This document shows positions 27,276 to 36,096 of a DNA stretch of 54,824 nucleotides, piece by piece. Below the pieces are notes generated by a model. The model did no database searches and had not been told where the DNA came from. It saw only the letters and a program-made list of their open reading frames with translations. Position 1 is the first letter of the stretch. The number at the start of each line of letters is the position of its first letter. A program made the position numbers and the translations under genes. Source of the DNA: Prevotella sp. (lineage in GTDB: Bacteria > Bacteroidota > Bacteroidia > Bacteroidales > Bacteroidaceae); contig JAEEQB010000026.1 in assembly GCA_016285075.1 (NCBI GenBank), positions 1 through 54,824 of the forward strand, written 5' to 3'.

Positions 27276-30200
27276 ATGATTAGTAAAAGACTTTATAGAA
27301 TAGCCGGCTTGATAATTCTCAGTTGTCAATTGTCAATTGTCAATTCTTTCGCACAAAATGCGGGAGACATCATCAGTGGAACAGTGACTGACGCACTGGG
27401 TCCTGTGATGATGGCCAACGTCGTGGAGTTGGATGCCGCCAATCGTATCGTGGCTTCGGCTGTGACCGATATCAATGGTAACTTCTCCTTCAAGCTGAAG
27501 AATCCCAAGGACAAACTGCGTGTCACCTATGTAGGTTATAAGACCGTGACGCTGCCCTTCAATAAGACTCGCTTTGCCATTAAGATGACGGATGCTACAC
27601 AGATCAAGGAGGTGACAGTCACCTCGAAGCGCCGTGCACAGGGATCGGGTCTTGCCATTCCCCAAAAGGAAATCTCTACTGCCCGCCAGAGCATCGACAT
27701 GAAAGAGTTCGAGGGTCTGGCCATTACCACCGTCGATGAAGCCTTGCAGGGACGTATTGCCGGTCTGGACATCGTGGCCAATTCTGGTAACTTAGGTTCC
27801 GGCACTAGCATGCGCTTACGTGGTGTGTCGAGTATCAACGGAAGCAGCGAACCGCTCATCGTTGTCGATGGCAACGTCTGGGAGACAGGTAGCACAAAGG
27901 ACTTCGACTTCTCTTCGGCCAATGATGAGAAGTTTGCCGAACTGCTCAACGTCAACCCTGAGGACATCGAAAGCATTGCCGTGCTGAAGGATGCTGCCGC
28001 TACAGCCATCTGGGGTTCACAAGGTGCTAATGGTGTTATCGAAATCAAGACCAAACGAGGTGTTAGGGGTAATACCAGAGTAACCTACAGTTTCCGTCTG
28101 ACAGGAACTTTCCAGCCTGAAGGCATGAAACTGCTCAACGGTGACGAGTATACCATGTTGCTGAAGGAGGAGTACTTCAATCCCCACCTCCGCGCAGGTG
28201 CCAGCGACAATATCGACGAAATCAACTATAAGTCGGGTGGCGAGTTCTCTGAGTACCAGATGTACAACAATAACACGGACTGGGTAGACGCCGTCAAGAA
28301 GACCGGCTGGCGTCAGAACCACTATGTGGCTCTTTCGGGCGGTGGTGAGAAGGCTCATTTCCGTATTGCCGGCGGTTACGACCATGAGACAGGATCCATC
28401 ATCAAGCAGCAGCTCGACCGTTTCACCACACGTGTGGCACTCGACTACTTTGTATCAGACCGAATCAAGATTGCCACTAACGTAGCTCTTACCTATACCG
28501 ACAACCAGAAGAACTACTCCGATCTGCTTTCGGTGGCCTATCGCCGTATGCCGAACCTGGCTATCTATGAGGAAGACAAGGACGGCAACTCTTTAGGTAC
28601 CTATTATAATATGCTGCCCACGGTAAATGAAGTGTTCCGTGACAACCAACTCAAGGACTATAACCCCGTAGCTTTGGCCAACCTTGCCAAAAACGAGGAG
28701 ACCAGCTACAATATCGAGCCAGAGTTCAAGCTGAACTATGAGTTGTTAGGCATACAGGAAGAGAAAACCCGTCTGACCTATGAAGGTAAGATCGTGTTCA
28801 ACATCTTCAACCGTTACAACGACATGTTCCGTCCCCTGGAACTGAGTACTGGAGGCTGGAGCAGCAACGATGCAAACCTGGCCACCAACAATGCCTATAA
28901 GAGTCTGGGTGTGACCACTACACATACAATGACCTTCGTACCTTACTTCCGCAACCAGGATCACCAGCTCATGATGATGCTCCGCGGCCAGCTGACAAAG
29001 GGTACGAGCACAGGCCAGAACACGAGTGAATATGGTCTGCCTTCGGGAACCATTCGTTCTGCAAGTGCACCTGGCATCATCTCAAGTTTCGGCTCATCAC
29101 CCGGACAGTGGCGCAGCATCTATTTCACCTATTCTGCCCACTATGCTTTCAAAGGCCGTTATGTGGTGGACTTCTCCATGCGCCGTGACGGTAGTACCAA
29201 GTTCGGTCCCGATGAGCGATGGGGTAACTTTCCCGCTCTCTCAGGTAAGTGGATTATCAGCGATGAGCCTTGGATAAAGAATACGCTGCCATTCATCAGC
29301 ATGTTGGCCATCCGTCCAGGTTGGGGTATCGTTGGTAATCAGCCTGGTGGTGAAGGACTGTTCTATAGCAAATATACCGGTGGCAATGGCTACTTGAGCC
29401 AGGGTTCCGTATACCAGAGCAATGTACAGTTGAAAAAGTTGAAGTGGGAACAGAAGGAAACGGTCAACTTCGGTCTTGACTTCGGATTCTTCCAGGATCG
29501 CATCAATGGTAATGTCGAGGTGTATCGCCAGAAGACCACAGACCTGCTCATGGGAAATCGTTCCCTGCCATCCAGCTCAGGTTTCTCGACACTGGCTTAT
29601 CAGAACGTGGGAGCCATGGAGAACGTTGGTTGGGAGTTCAACCTCAATGGAAACCGACTATTCAAGGTGGGTAAGTTCTCGGCAGACTTCAACATCACCT
29701 TCGCCAACAACCGTAACAAGCTGGTTGAGATGGATGAAACTGTTTTGGCATCGCTCAATGGCGACTTTGACCGCCAGAACGGCAGTTATCTGTCACGCGT
29801 AGAGCTTAACCGTCCGTTAGGCGGTATATACGGATTCCGTTACAAGGGCGTTTACCAGTACAGCAAGTACACACCGGAAGAAGTTCCTGGCGTGAGTGGC
29901 CCCAATGCCCCTGTAGCTCGCGATGAGAACGGCTACGTCATTCTCGACAACTACGGCCGTACCAAGCCAGTCATGTTCTGTTACACTGGCGTGGAAGACG
30001 AGGAAAAGGAATTCAAGGGCGGTGATGCCATCTACGAGGACGTCAACCATGACGGACAGATCAATGAACTTGATATTGTTTACCTAGGTTCTTCTCTGCC
30101 GAAATTCACCGGCGGTTTCGGTTTCAAGCTGCACTATGGTCGCCTGACGCTCAACAGCCAGTTCAATTTCCGCTATGGCAACAAGATTATCAACAAAGCC

Positions 30201-30587
30201 CGTATGCAGGCTGAGAACATGTACTCAAATAACAACCAGAGCCGTGCCGTTCTGTGGCGCTGGCGCGTTGAGGGCGACGACATGCCTATCCCCCGTGCAC
30301 TTTATAACTACGGATACAACTGGCTGGGTTCTGACCGTTTCGTTGAGGACGGCTCTTTTATACGTCTGAACTACATGCAGCTTAGCTATGCATTGGCACA
30401 GAAGACCCTCAAGTCGCTGGGCATGCAGCAGGTGAGTTTCTATATCTCTGCTAACAATCTCTTTGTACTTACCAAGTATTCCGGTGCTGACCCAGAGGTG
30501 GGCTATGGAGGCTATGGTGTTGTGACTGACAATGCCCAGACACCACGTGCCAAGTCGTTCACGGCAGGTATCACCATCTCCTTCTAA
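27276..30587 (+). CDS. SusC/RagA-type TonB-dependent outer-membrane transporter, pair 1
   Basis: About 1103 aa. After a signal peptide ending near FAQ comes a CarboxypepD_reg-like domain (ISGTVTDALGPVMMANVVEL, with YVGYKT). The TonB plug holds the SusC hallmark LQGRIAGLDIVANSGNLGSGTSMRLRG and PLIVVDG, and a long beta-barrel ends with a C-terminal aromatic (TISF). It should import oligosaccharides with the SusD-like partner encoded right after it. I use the ATG at 27276, not the earlier GTG in frame, because it sits in the same leader context as its neighbours. The signal peptide is encoded partly by a (TTGTCAA)3 tract. Confidence 0.95.
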   Translation: MISKRLYRIAGLIILSCQLSIVNSFAQNAGDIISGTVTDALGPVMMANVVELDAANRIVASAVTDINGNFSFKLKNPKDKLRVTYVGYKTVTLPFNKTRFAIKMTDATQIKEVTVTSKRRAQGSGLAIPQKEISTARQSIDMKEFEGLAITTVDEALQGRIAGLDIVANSGNLGSGTSMRLRGVSSINGSSEPLIVVDGNVWETGSTKDFDFSSANDEKFAELLNVNPEDIESIAVLKDAAATAIWGSQGANGVIEIKTKRGVRGNTRVTYSFRLTGTFQPEGMKLLNGDEYTMLLKEEYFNPHLRAGASDNIDEINYKSGGEFSEYQMYNNNTDWVDAVKKTGWRQNHYVALSGGGEKAHFRIAGGYDHETGSIIKQQLDRFTTRVALDYFVSDRIKIATNVALTYTDNQKNYSDLLSVAYRRMPNLAIYEEDKDGNSLGTYYNMLPTVNEVFRDNQLKDYNPVALANLAKNEETSYNIEPEFKLNYELLGIQEEKTRLTYEGKIVFNIFNRYNDMFRPLELSTGGWSSNDANLATNNAYKSLGVTTTHTMTFVPYFRNQDHQLMMMLRGQLTKGTSTGQNTSEYGLPSGTIRSASAPGIISSFGSSPGQWRSIYFTYSAHYAFKGRYVVDFSMRRDGSTKFGPDERWGNFPALSGKWIISDEPWIKNTLPFISMLAIRPGWGIVGNQPGGEGLFYSKYTGGNGYLSQGSVYQSNVQLKKLKWEQKETVNFGLDFGFFQDRINGNVEVYRQKTTDLLMGNRSLPSSSGFSTLAYQNVGAMENVGWEFNLNGNRLFKVGKFSADFNITFANNRNKLVEMDETVLASLNGDFDRQNGSYLSRVELNRPLGGIYGFRYKGVYQYSKYTPEEVPGVSGPNAPVARDENGYVILDNYGRTKPVMFCYTGVEDEEKEFKGGDAIYEDVNHDGQINELDIVYLGSSLPKFTGGFGFKLHYGRLTLNSQFNFRYGNKIINKARMQAENMYSNNNQSRAVLWRWRVEGDDMPIPRALYNYGYNWLGSDRFVEDGSFIRLNYMQLSYALAQKTLKSLGMQQVSFYISANNLFVLTKYSGADPEVGYGGYGVVTDNAQTPRAKSFTAGITISF
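27323..27345 (+). repeat. (TTGTCAA)3 tract in the susC signal peptide
   Basis: Three perfect 7-nt units (27323-27329, 27330-27336, 27337-27343) plus TT encode QLSIVNS of the signal peptide. As 7 is not a multiple of 3, gain or loss of one unit would shift the frame and abolish the protein. Confidence 0.8.
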
Positions 30588-30617
30588 TTGAGTATTGTAA
30601 ATAGAAAAATGAGAATT

Positions 30618-32345
30618 ATGATTACCAAGATAAAGAAATCAATGAAGCGGATGGTGAGCAAAGCTCTCTCCTTCCTACTTCCTCTTTCCTTCTTTTTCCT
30701 CGCTTCCTGTTCAGACTTCCTTGACGTACTACCGCTGAACGATGTGGTACTCGAGAACTACTGGACCAAGGAAAGCGACGTGACCAGCGTACTGATGGGC
30801 TGCTACGAGAGCCTGCAGTCTGAGGACTGTGTCACCCGTATGGGACTGTGGGGAGAGGTTCGTTCCGACAATATGAAAATGGGTGTTGCCTCGTCTCAGG
30901 ATCTGGAGCAGCTGGTCAAGGAGAATATTCTTCCCAGTAATTCCTTCTGTAACTGGGCGTCGTTCTACCAGACCATCAACCGTTGCAACATCTTGATCCA
31001 CTATGCACCTCAGGTGCAGGAACTCGATCCTAACTATACACTCTCTGAGATGAAGGCCAACATTGCAGAGGCCACCTTCATACGTTCACTGTGTTACTTC
31101 TACCTGATCCGTACTTTCCGCGACGTACCTTTCAGCCGCGAACCCAGTATCGATGATCTGAAGGAATACCGTGTTCCCGCTGATTCGTTCAACGACGTGC
31201 TCAACAACATCATTGCCGATATGGAAGATGTGAAGGACGACGCACAGCTCTATTTCCGCAAACCCAATCCCGACAAACAGCGGGAAGATGCCGAGATAGA
31301 CAACACTGCCCGCGTCACACGTCCAGCCATGTATGCACTATTGGCAGACCTTTACCTATGGAAGGGTGACTGGCAGCGCTGCATTGACTGCTGCGACTAT
31401 GTCATCAAGTTCAAGCAGGATGAGTTCGACAATCTTCTGAAGCGTCGTCTACAGAACGACATCTTCATCTTCAATGACATTCCCCTCTATATGGAAAAGA
31501 TCGAGAACACTTCAGGTAATGCCTACAACGCCATCTTCGGACAGGGCAATTCCTTTGAGAGTCTTTTCGAGATTACCTATAATGAGCAGTTGAACAACAA
31601 CAATCGCAATACCTACATTAGTAGCCATTACTACAATGGTAGCAGCAGCTCTTCTTCCAACGGACGATTGGCAGCTGTCGATGAGTTCTACGAGGGATTG
31701 CCTCTGAACAGCACCGAACTGTTCAACAACAAGGACTGCCGTGCTTACGAATCCATCTATCAGGCAGGAACCACCCAGTTCTACATCGGCAAATATTCTG
31801 CCACTCGTGCTGTACTGGATAACTCCAAGAGCGACTGGACACCGTCCTACAGCTGGCGTTCCGATAGCTATGCCCACTGGATTGTCTATCGTCTTACTGA
31901 GGTCATGCTGATGAAGGCTGAGGCACTTATTGAACTGAGCAATGACAAGTTTGAGGATGCATTCTCACTGATCAATGCTGTTAGCAAGCGTGCCGTTAAC
32001 TCTTTTGCACCTGGAACCGGTGAAGTCCTAAAGTTCGACGACTACAAGGACTCCAAGGAGAACATGGAACAACTGGTTATGGACGAACGTCAGCGTGAAC
32101 TGATGTTTGAGGGCAAACGCTGGTACGATCTGGTTCGTATAGCCCGCCGTACAGGTACCACCAAGGAACTGGCCAAGACTGTCACCAAAAAGCAGCTGAC
32201 CAATATCAGTGGTATACAGATCAGGCTGGCCGACCCAAATGCACTCTATCTACCTTATTTCCGCAACGAGATTAAGGTGAATCCTTTCCTTCAGCAGAAC
32301 CCTGCTTATCATACTGGAGACGATTCTGACCTGGAGAAGAATTAA
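30618..32345 (+). CDS. SusD/RagB-type glycan-binding lipoprotein, pair 1
   Basis: About 575 aa. The N-terminus has a signal with lipobox LASC (SCSDFLDVLPLNDVV follows), the usual SusD start. The middle shows the tetratricopeptide-like helices (AEATFIRSLCYFYLIRTFRDVPF, ALLADLYLWKGDWQRCIDCCDYVI), and the end has the RagB signature MDERQRELMFEGKRWYDLVRIAR. It should form the surface lid of the preceding SusC. The annotated start could also be TTG at 30588 or ATG at 30609. I chose 30618 because MITKIKKSMKRM matches the leaders of the two following genes. Confidence 0.95.
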   Translation: MITKIKKSMKRMVSKALSFLLPLSFFFLASCSDFLDVLPLNDVVLENYWTKESDVTSVLMGCYESLQSEDCVTRMGLWGEVRSDNMKMGVASSQDLEQLVKENILPSNSFCNWASFYQTINRCNILIHYAPQVQELDPNYTLSEMKANIAEATFIRSLCYFYLIRTFRDVPFSREPSIDDLKEYRVPADSFNDVLNNIIADMEDVKDDAQLYFRKPNPDKQREDAEIDNTARVTRPAMYALLADLYLWKGDWQRCIDCCDYVIKFKQDEFDNLLKRRLQNDIFIFNDIPLYMEKIENTSGNAYNAIFGQGNSFESLFEITYNEQLNNNNRNTYISSHYYNGSSSSSSNGRLAAVDEFYEGLPLNSTELFNNKDCRAYESIYQAGTTQFYIGKYSATRAVLDNSKSDWTPSYSWRSDSYAHWIVYRLTEVMLMKAEALIELSNDKFEDAFSLINAVSKRAVNSFAPGTGEVLKFDDYKDSKENMEQLVMDERQRELMFEGKRWYDLVRIARRTGTTKELAKTVTKKQLTNISGIQIRLADPNALYLPYFRNEIKVNPFLQQNPAYHTGDDSDLEKN

Positions 32346-32360
32346 ACGGGCTTCGACCTA

Positions 32361-32501
32361 TATGATAAATGACAAATAATAAATGACAGTTATGAATAGC
32401 AAGATAAACAAATCATGGAACCGAATGGCGAATGTGCCGATGAAGGTGCTCTTCGCAGCCTTCTTCATCCTCCATGCTTCATTCTTCGTTTCCTGTAGCG
32501 A
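32361..32501 (+). repeat. Duplicated leader and signal-peptide block, copy 1
   Basis: This block aligns almost collinearly with 34402-34542, offset 2041-2042 nt. It covers a heptanucleotide tract (ATGATAA, ATGACAA, ATAATAA, ATGACAG), the start codon and the first ~37 codons. A 21-nt identical word lies at 32424-32444 / 34466-34486, and a 25-nt one at 32477-32501 / 34518-34542. The mature proteins beyond it are quite different. Confidence 0.8.
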
Positions 32502-34386
32502 TGACGACAGTGACGCCCCGCTGAATTTCTATTCTTCGGTGCGACTCACGGCAGCAGGATTCATCGAGTCTGATGAAGCACAGTTCAGCGACTTCAAGGC
32601 CATTCTGGAACGGGGCAACTATCTCTCCATGCTGAAGACCTACGGTCATTATACTGTATTTGCGCCCACTAACGAGGCCATCCGGCAGTTCCTCAAGGAA
32701 AATGGCTATGCGACATTGAATGATATTCCTAACGAGAAGTGCGACACGCTTGCACGGACTCATATCGTTCAGGACAAGGCCTATTTCACAACCGACATGG
32801 GTGGCGAAGTAGCACCTGTCAATATGAACGATGACTATATCCAGATGACTTCCGACAGCGATGTCTACAACAACAACGCACTGCTCATCTATGTGAACAA
32901 GAACTCTCGTATCATCCAGAAGGATGACTCGGTAACCAACGGTGTTGTGCATGTCATTGATCACGTGATCAATGCCAGTAACCAGTTCCTTCCTGCACTC
33001 ATGGAGGAGAATCCGAACCTAAGCATCTTCTGCCAGGCACTCCGTCTGACAGGTATGGCGGATTCACTTACCAAATATGTCGACGAGACCTATACAGTAG
33101 ATCCCGACTCAGCAGTAGGCGGTAAAGGCTTTAAGGTGCCTTATGGAACGGCTAACGACGGTACAGCCTCGAAGCAGTGTCCGACGTGGTATCCCGACCA
33201 CCGTTACTTCAAGTTCACGGCCTTTGTAGAAACCGACTCTCTCTATCGTGCCCATGGCATCAATAATCTGGATGACCTGATCCGATATGCCAAGGAGGTC
33301 TATGACGAGTCATATCCGGAAGATGCAGGCAAGTACGACGAGGACTTCAAGAGCCGCCGGAACCCGCTGAACCGCTTCATCAGCTACCATCTCATCAACC
33401 GCATCGGCTCACGCGAATACTGGGTACACTGTAAAGGTGCCATCTATGAGCAGAAATGCCTCTTCAACATTTACGACCCGGAGGACTATTTCGAGACCAT
33501 GGCACCCCACACGCTGATTCGTTTCTGCAGTAACCCTGGAGAGGAAGTCTACATCAACCGCAAGGGACTGAAGAACGCATTCAAGGTCCGTGGTGTACGT
33601 GTGCTGAAGGAGAACGAGGGCGATGATTATACTCAATCGTGTAGCAACGGCATGTATCACTATATCGACGATATATTGGTCTACTCAAAGGAGGTACGCA
33701 ACAATGTGCTTAACTGCCGCATCAGAATTGACGGAAGCTGCCTCAGTCCCGACTTCATGAATGCTCGTGCGCGTATATATTATATGAATAAGGCCGAACA
33801 GATGATAGGTTTCAAGAACGGTTATCTGACTGATTTCAAGATGCACAATTCCCATACATTCATCGGTTGCGGTAACGAGCAGACAGGCTGGCGTCACTAT
33901 CAGGGCAGTGGTGTATGTATCACTGGCGAGAAATTCGATGCTTCAGTAAAACTGCCTCCCGTACCCCATGACGGTACCTATGAGGTGCGCCTGGGCTACT
34001 CAACAGGTGACGACCGAGGCATTGCACAGGTTTACCTGAACAACGAACCTTGCGGCATTCCCATCAGCTTCCGTAACTTCGACAGTAACACTGGCTGGGA
34101 GCCTGATACCGACGACGAGGAAGAGAACAAGGCTATCGACAAGGCCATGCGTAACCGTGGTTTCATGAAAGCCATGGACAGCTATGGCAGCACTTCTGAG
34201 CCTTTCCGTACTTACAACAACGATGTACGCCGCATACTGGTAAAGCAGTATCTCCGTGCTGATCAGGAAAACTGGTTGCGTTTCCGTCAGATTCTGGAAG
34301 GTAGTACGCTCTACATGTCTATCGACTATATTGAGCTTTGTCCCAAAGATGTCTACGACAGCCCTGAAGGTGAAGACAGGCATTAA
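32392..34386 (+). CDS. FAS1-domain lipoprotein with C-terminal beta-sandwich
   Basis: About 664 aa, starting at the ATG at 32392. Signal and lipobox end in FFVSC (Cys near residue 36), so it is a lipoprotein. A fasciclin domain spans about 55-200 (FKAILERGNYLSMLKTYGHYTVFAPTNEAIRQFL, and a final GVVHVIDHVI). A second, less clear one starts at about 205 (NLSIFCQALRLTGMADSL). The C-terminal third (about 440-655) reads like a carbohydrate- or galactose-binding beta-sandwich (YEVRLGYSTGDDRGIAQVYLNNEPCG). It lies 46 nt after susD and shares its leader with the next gene. Glycan binding is inferred. Confidence 0.82.
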   Translation: MNSKINKSWNRMANVPMKVLFAAFFILHASFFVSCSDDDSDAPLNFYSSVRLTAAGFIESDEAQFSDFKAILERGNYLSMLKTYGHYTVFAPTNEAIRQFLKENGYATLNDIPNEKCDTLARTHIVQDKAYFTTDMGGEVAPVNMNDDYIQMTSDSDVYNNNALLIYVNKNSRIIQKDDSVTNGVVHVIDHVINASNQFLPALMEENPNLSIFCQALRLTGMADSLTKYVDETYTVDPDSAVGGKGFKVPYGTANDGTASKQCPTWYPDHRYFKFTAFVETDSLYRAHGINNLDDLIRYAKEVYDESYPEDAGKYDEDFKSRRNPLNRFISYHLINRIGSREYWVHCKGAIYEQKCLFNIYDPEDYFETMAPHTLIRFCSNPGEEVYINRKGLKNAFKVRGVRVLKENEGDDYTQSCSNGMYHYIDDILVYSKEVRNNVLNCRIRIDGSCLSPDFMNARARIYYMNKAEQMIGFKNGYLTDFKMHNSHTFIGCGNEQTGWRHYQGSGVCITGEKFDASVKLPPVPHDGTYEVRLGYSTGDDRGIAQVYLNNEPCGIPISFRNFDSNTGWEPDTDDEEENKAIDKAMRNRGFMKAMDSYGSTSEPFRTYNNDVRRILVKQYLRADQENWLRFRQILEGSTLYMSIDYIELCPKDVYDSPEGEDRH

Positions 34387-34401
34387 ACGGACTTTGCCCT
34401 A

Positions 34402-34542
34402 AATGATAAATGATAAATAATAAATGATAGTTATGATTAGCAAAATAAACATATCATGGAAACGGATGGCGAATGTGCCGATGAAGTTGCTTTGCGCAAC
34501 ACTCTTCATGCTCTGTTCTTCATTCTTCGTTTCCTGTAGCGA
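34402..34542 (+). repeat. Duplicated leader and signal-peptide block, copy 2
   Basis: Partner of 32361-32501. The heptanucleotide tract here reads ATGATAA, ATGATAA, ATAATAA, ATGATAG, directly before the start codon at 34433. Confidence 0.8.
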
Positions 34543-36082
34543 CTGGGATGACCATTACGAAAGTCTGGCTTCCGAGGGCACCAGCGACCTGACGCTATGG
34601 CAGACCCTCCAGCAGCATCCTGAACTGAGTGACTTCCGCGAGGTTCTCAGCAAGACCAAGGTGTTCAAATATCACAAGGTGACTGGTGTCAGCTATGCCG
34701 ATCTGCTCGACGGTGCACAGACCTTTACTGTTCTGGCACCCGTCAATGGCAGTTTCAACAAGGATTCCGTGCTCAACCTTCTGTCCACTAACAGGGGAGA
34801 CTCCATGGTGGTGCGTTCCTTTGTTGGCAATCACCTGTCCTACAGTCAGGTTGCCAACATTAACAAGCCCACCGATTTTTTCCTGATCAATTCCAAGCGT
34901 GCCACCATCGGTAATAACCTGGCCATCGACGTGCCTCTTCAGCAGAACAACATTAAGGCCAAGGGCGGTATCCTGCATATCCTGCAGAACACACTACCCT
35001 ACCGTTACAATCTTTACGAGGCATTACTCAACGATTCACGCTACAGTAAGATCGGTGAACAACTGAGCAGCTATGACGAAGATGAGTTCAGCCCCACTCA
35101 ATCGGTAGAGGGTGGTATGGTTGATGGTGAGCAGATCTATGTAGACTCTGTTTTCATTGAGCACAACCGCATGCTGGAAAGCATTGGCCAGCTGGCCAGT
35201 GAGGACTCTACCTATTATGCAGTCTTCCCCACCAACGATGAATGGCAGCGTGTTTGGGACGAAGCTATGTCTCACTTCCGTTACGACACCACTGTGGAGA
35301 ACGCGGATTCGCTGCAACGCTATTGGGCCAACCATGCATTGTTCTCCGATGCCGTTTTCAGTCGTACCATCCAGTCCAGTCCAGAGGATTCGCTTAAGTC
35401 CTATGCCTACGACAAACACTATCCCAAGTATCATGTGTTCCATAAGCCTTTCCAGCCAGGAGGCATCCTTTATGGTGCCACGCCCCGTCAGTATAGCAAT
35501 GGAACGCTTTATTCTGTCAACAGTTGGCCTTTCACTCCAGAGATGACCTATCTCCGTGAAGTGAAGACCGAAGGTGAGCGCACTGGACTCATCCTGGAGG
35601 ACACACAGTGTACTTATACCACCCGTATTCATGCTGCCGACAGCGTGTCGGAGAACGAATACCTGGTGATTACTCCGCGCAGCACCACTACTAACTGGAC
35701 CATGACATTCAAGTTGGAGAACACGCTGGCAGCCACCTATGACATCTGTGCCATTGTCCTGCCGGCTACCATCTATAATCCCAATGCCCAGTTGAAGCCT
35801 TGTAAGTTCCAGGCTGAAATCGGCTATGTCGATGAGAACGGTGAACCTCAAATGTTCAATTGCAACAATACGAAGTTTACCACTGACCCCACGCGGGTAG
35901 ACACCGTGATGCTGGCCGAGAACTTCACGTTGCCAGTGTGCAACTATGACCAGACGAACATGAAGTTCACAGTGAAACTGAAGTGTAGCATCCTTGCACG
36001 TGAGTCCAATCAGTTCTCACGCGAGATGTTCCTCGACTGCATCTACCTGCGCCCGAAGAAAAACCTGAACACTGAACAATAA
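34433..36082 (+). CDS. FAS1-domain lipoprotein, third of the locus
   Basis: About 549 aa from the ATG at 34433. The signal peptide is nearly the same as in the preceding protein and ends FFVSC. Two fasciclin domains follow: about 55-190 (HPELSDFREVLSKTKVFKY, TFTVLAPVNGSF, GGILHIL) and about 195-330 (LYEALLNDSRYSKIGEQL, YYAVFPTNDEW). The C-terminal ~200 residues form a beta-rich region (NWTMTFKLENTLAATYDICAIVLPATIY) of unknown family. It precedes the second SusCD pair by 14 nt and is probably displayed on the cell surface with it. Confidence 0.82.
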   Translation: MISKINISWKRMANVPMKLLCATLFMLCSSFFVSCSDWDDHYESLASEGTSDLTLWQTLQQHPELSDFREVLSKTKVFKYHKVTGVSYADLLDGAQTFTVLAPVNGSFNKDSVLNLLSTNRGDSMVVRSFVGNHLSYSQVANINKPTDFFLINSKRATIGNNLAIDVPLQQNNIKAKGGILHILQNTLPYRYNLYEALLNDSRYSKIGEQLSSYDEDEFSPTQSVEGGMVDGEQIYVDSVFIEHNRMLESIGQLASEDSTYYAVFPTNDEWQRVWDEAMSHFRYDTTVENADSLQRYWANHALFSDAVFSRTIQSSPEDSLKSYAYDKHYPKYHVFHKPFQPGGILYGATPRQYSNGTLYSVNSWPFTPEMTYLREVKTEGERTGLILEDTQCTYTTRIHAADSVSENEYLVITPRSTTTNWTMTFKLENTLAATYDICAIVLPATIYNPNAQLKPCKFQAEIGYVDENGEPQMFNCNNTKFTTDPTRVDTVMLAENFTLPVCNYDQTNMKFTVKLKCSILARESNQFSREMFLDCIYLRPKKNLNTEQ

Positions 36083-36096
36083 ACACGAGAAGCGTT

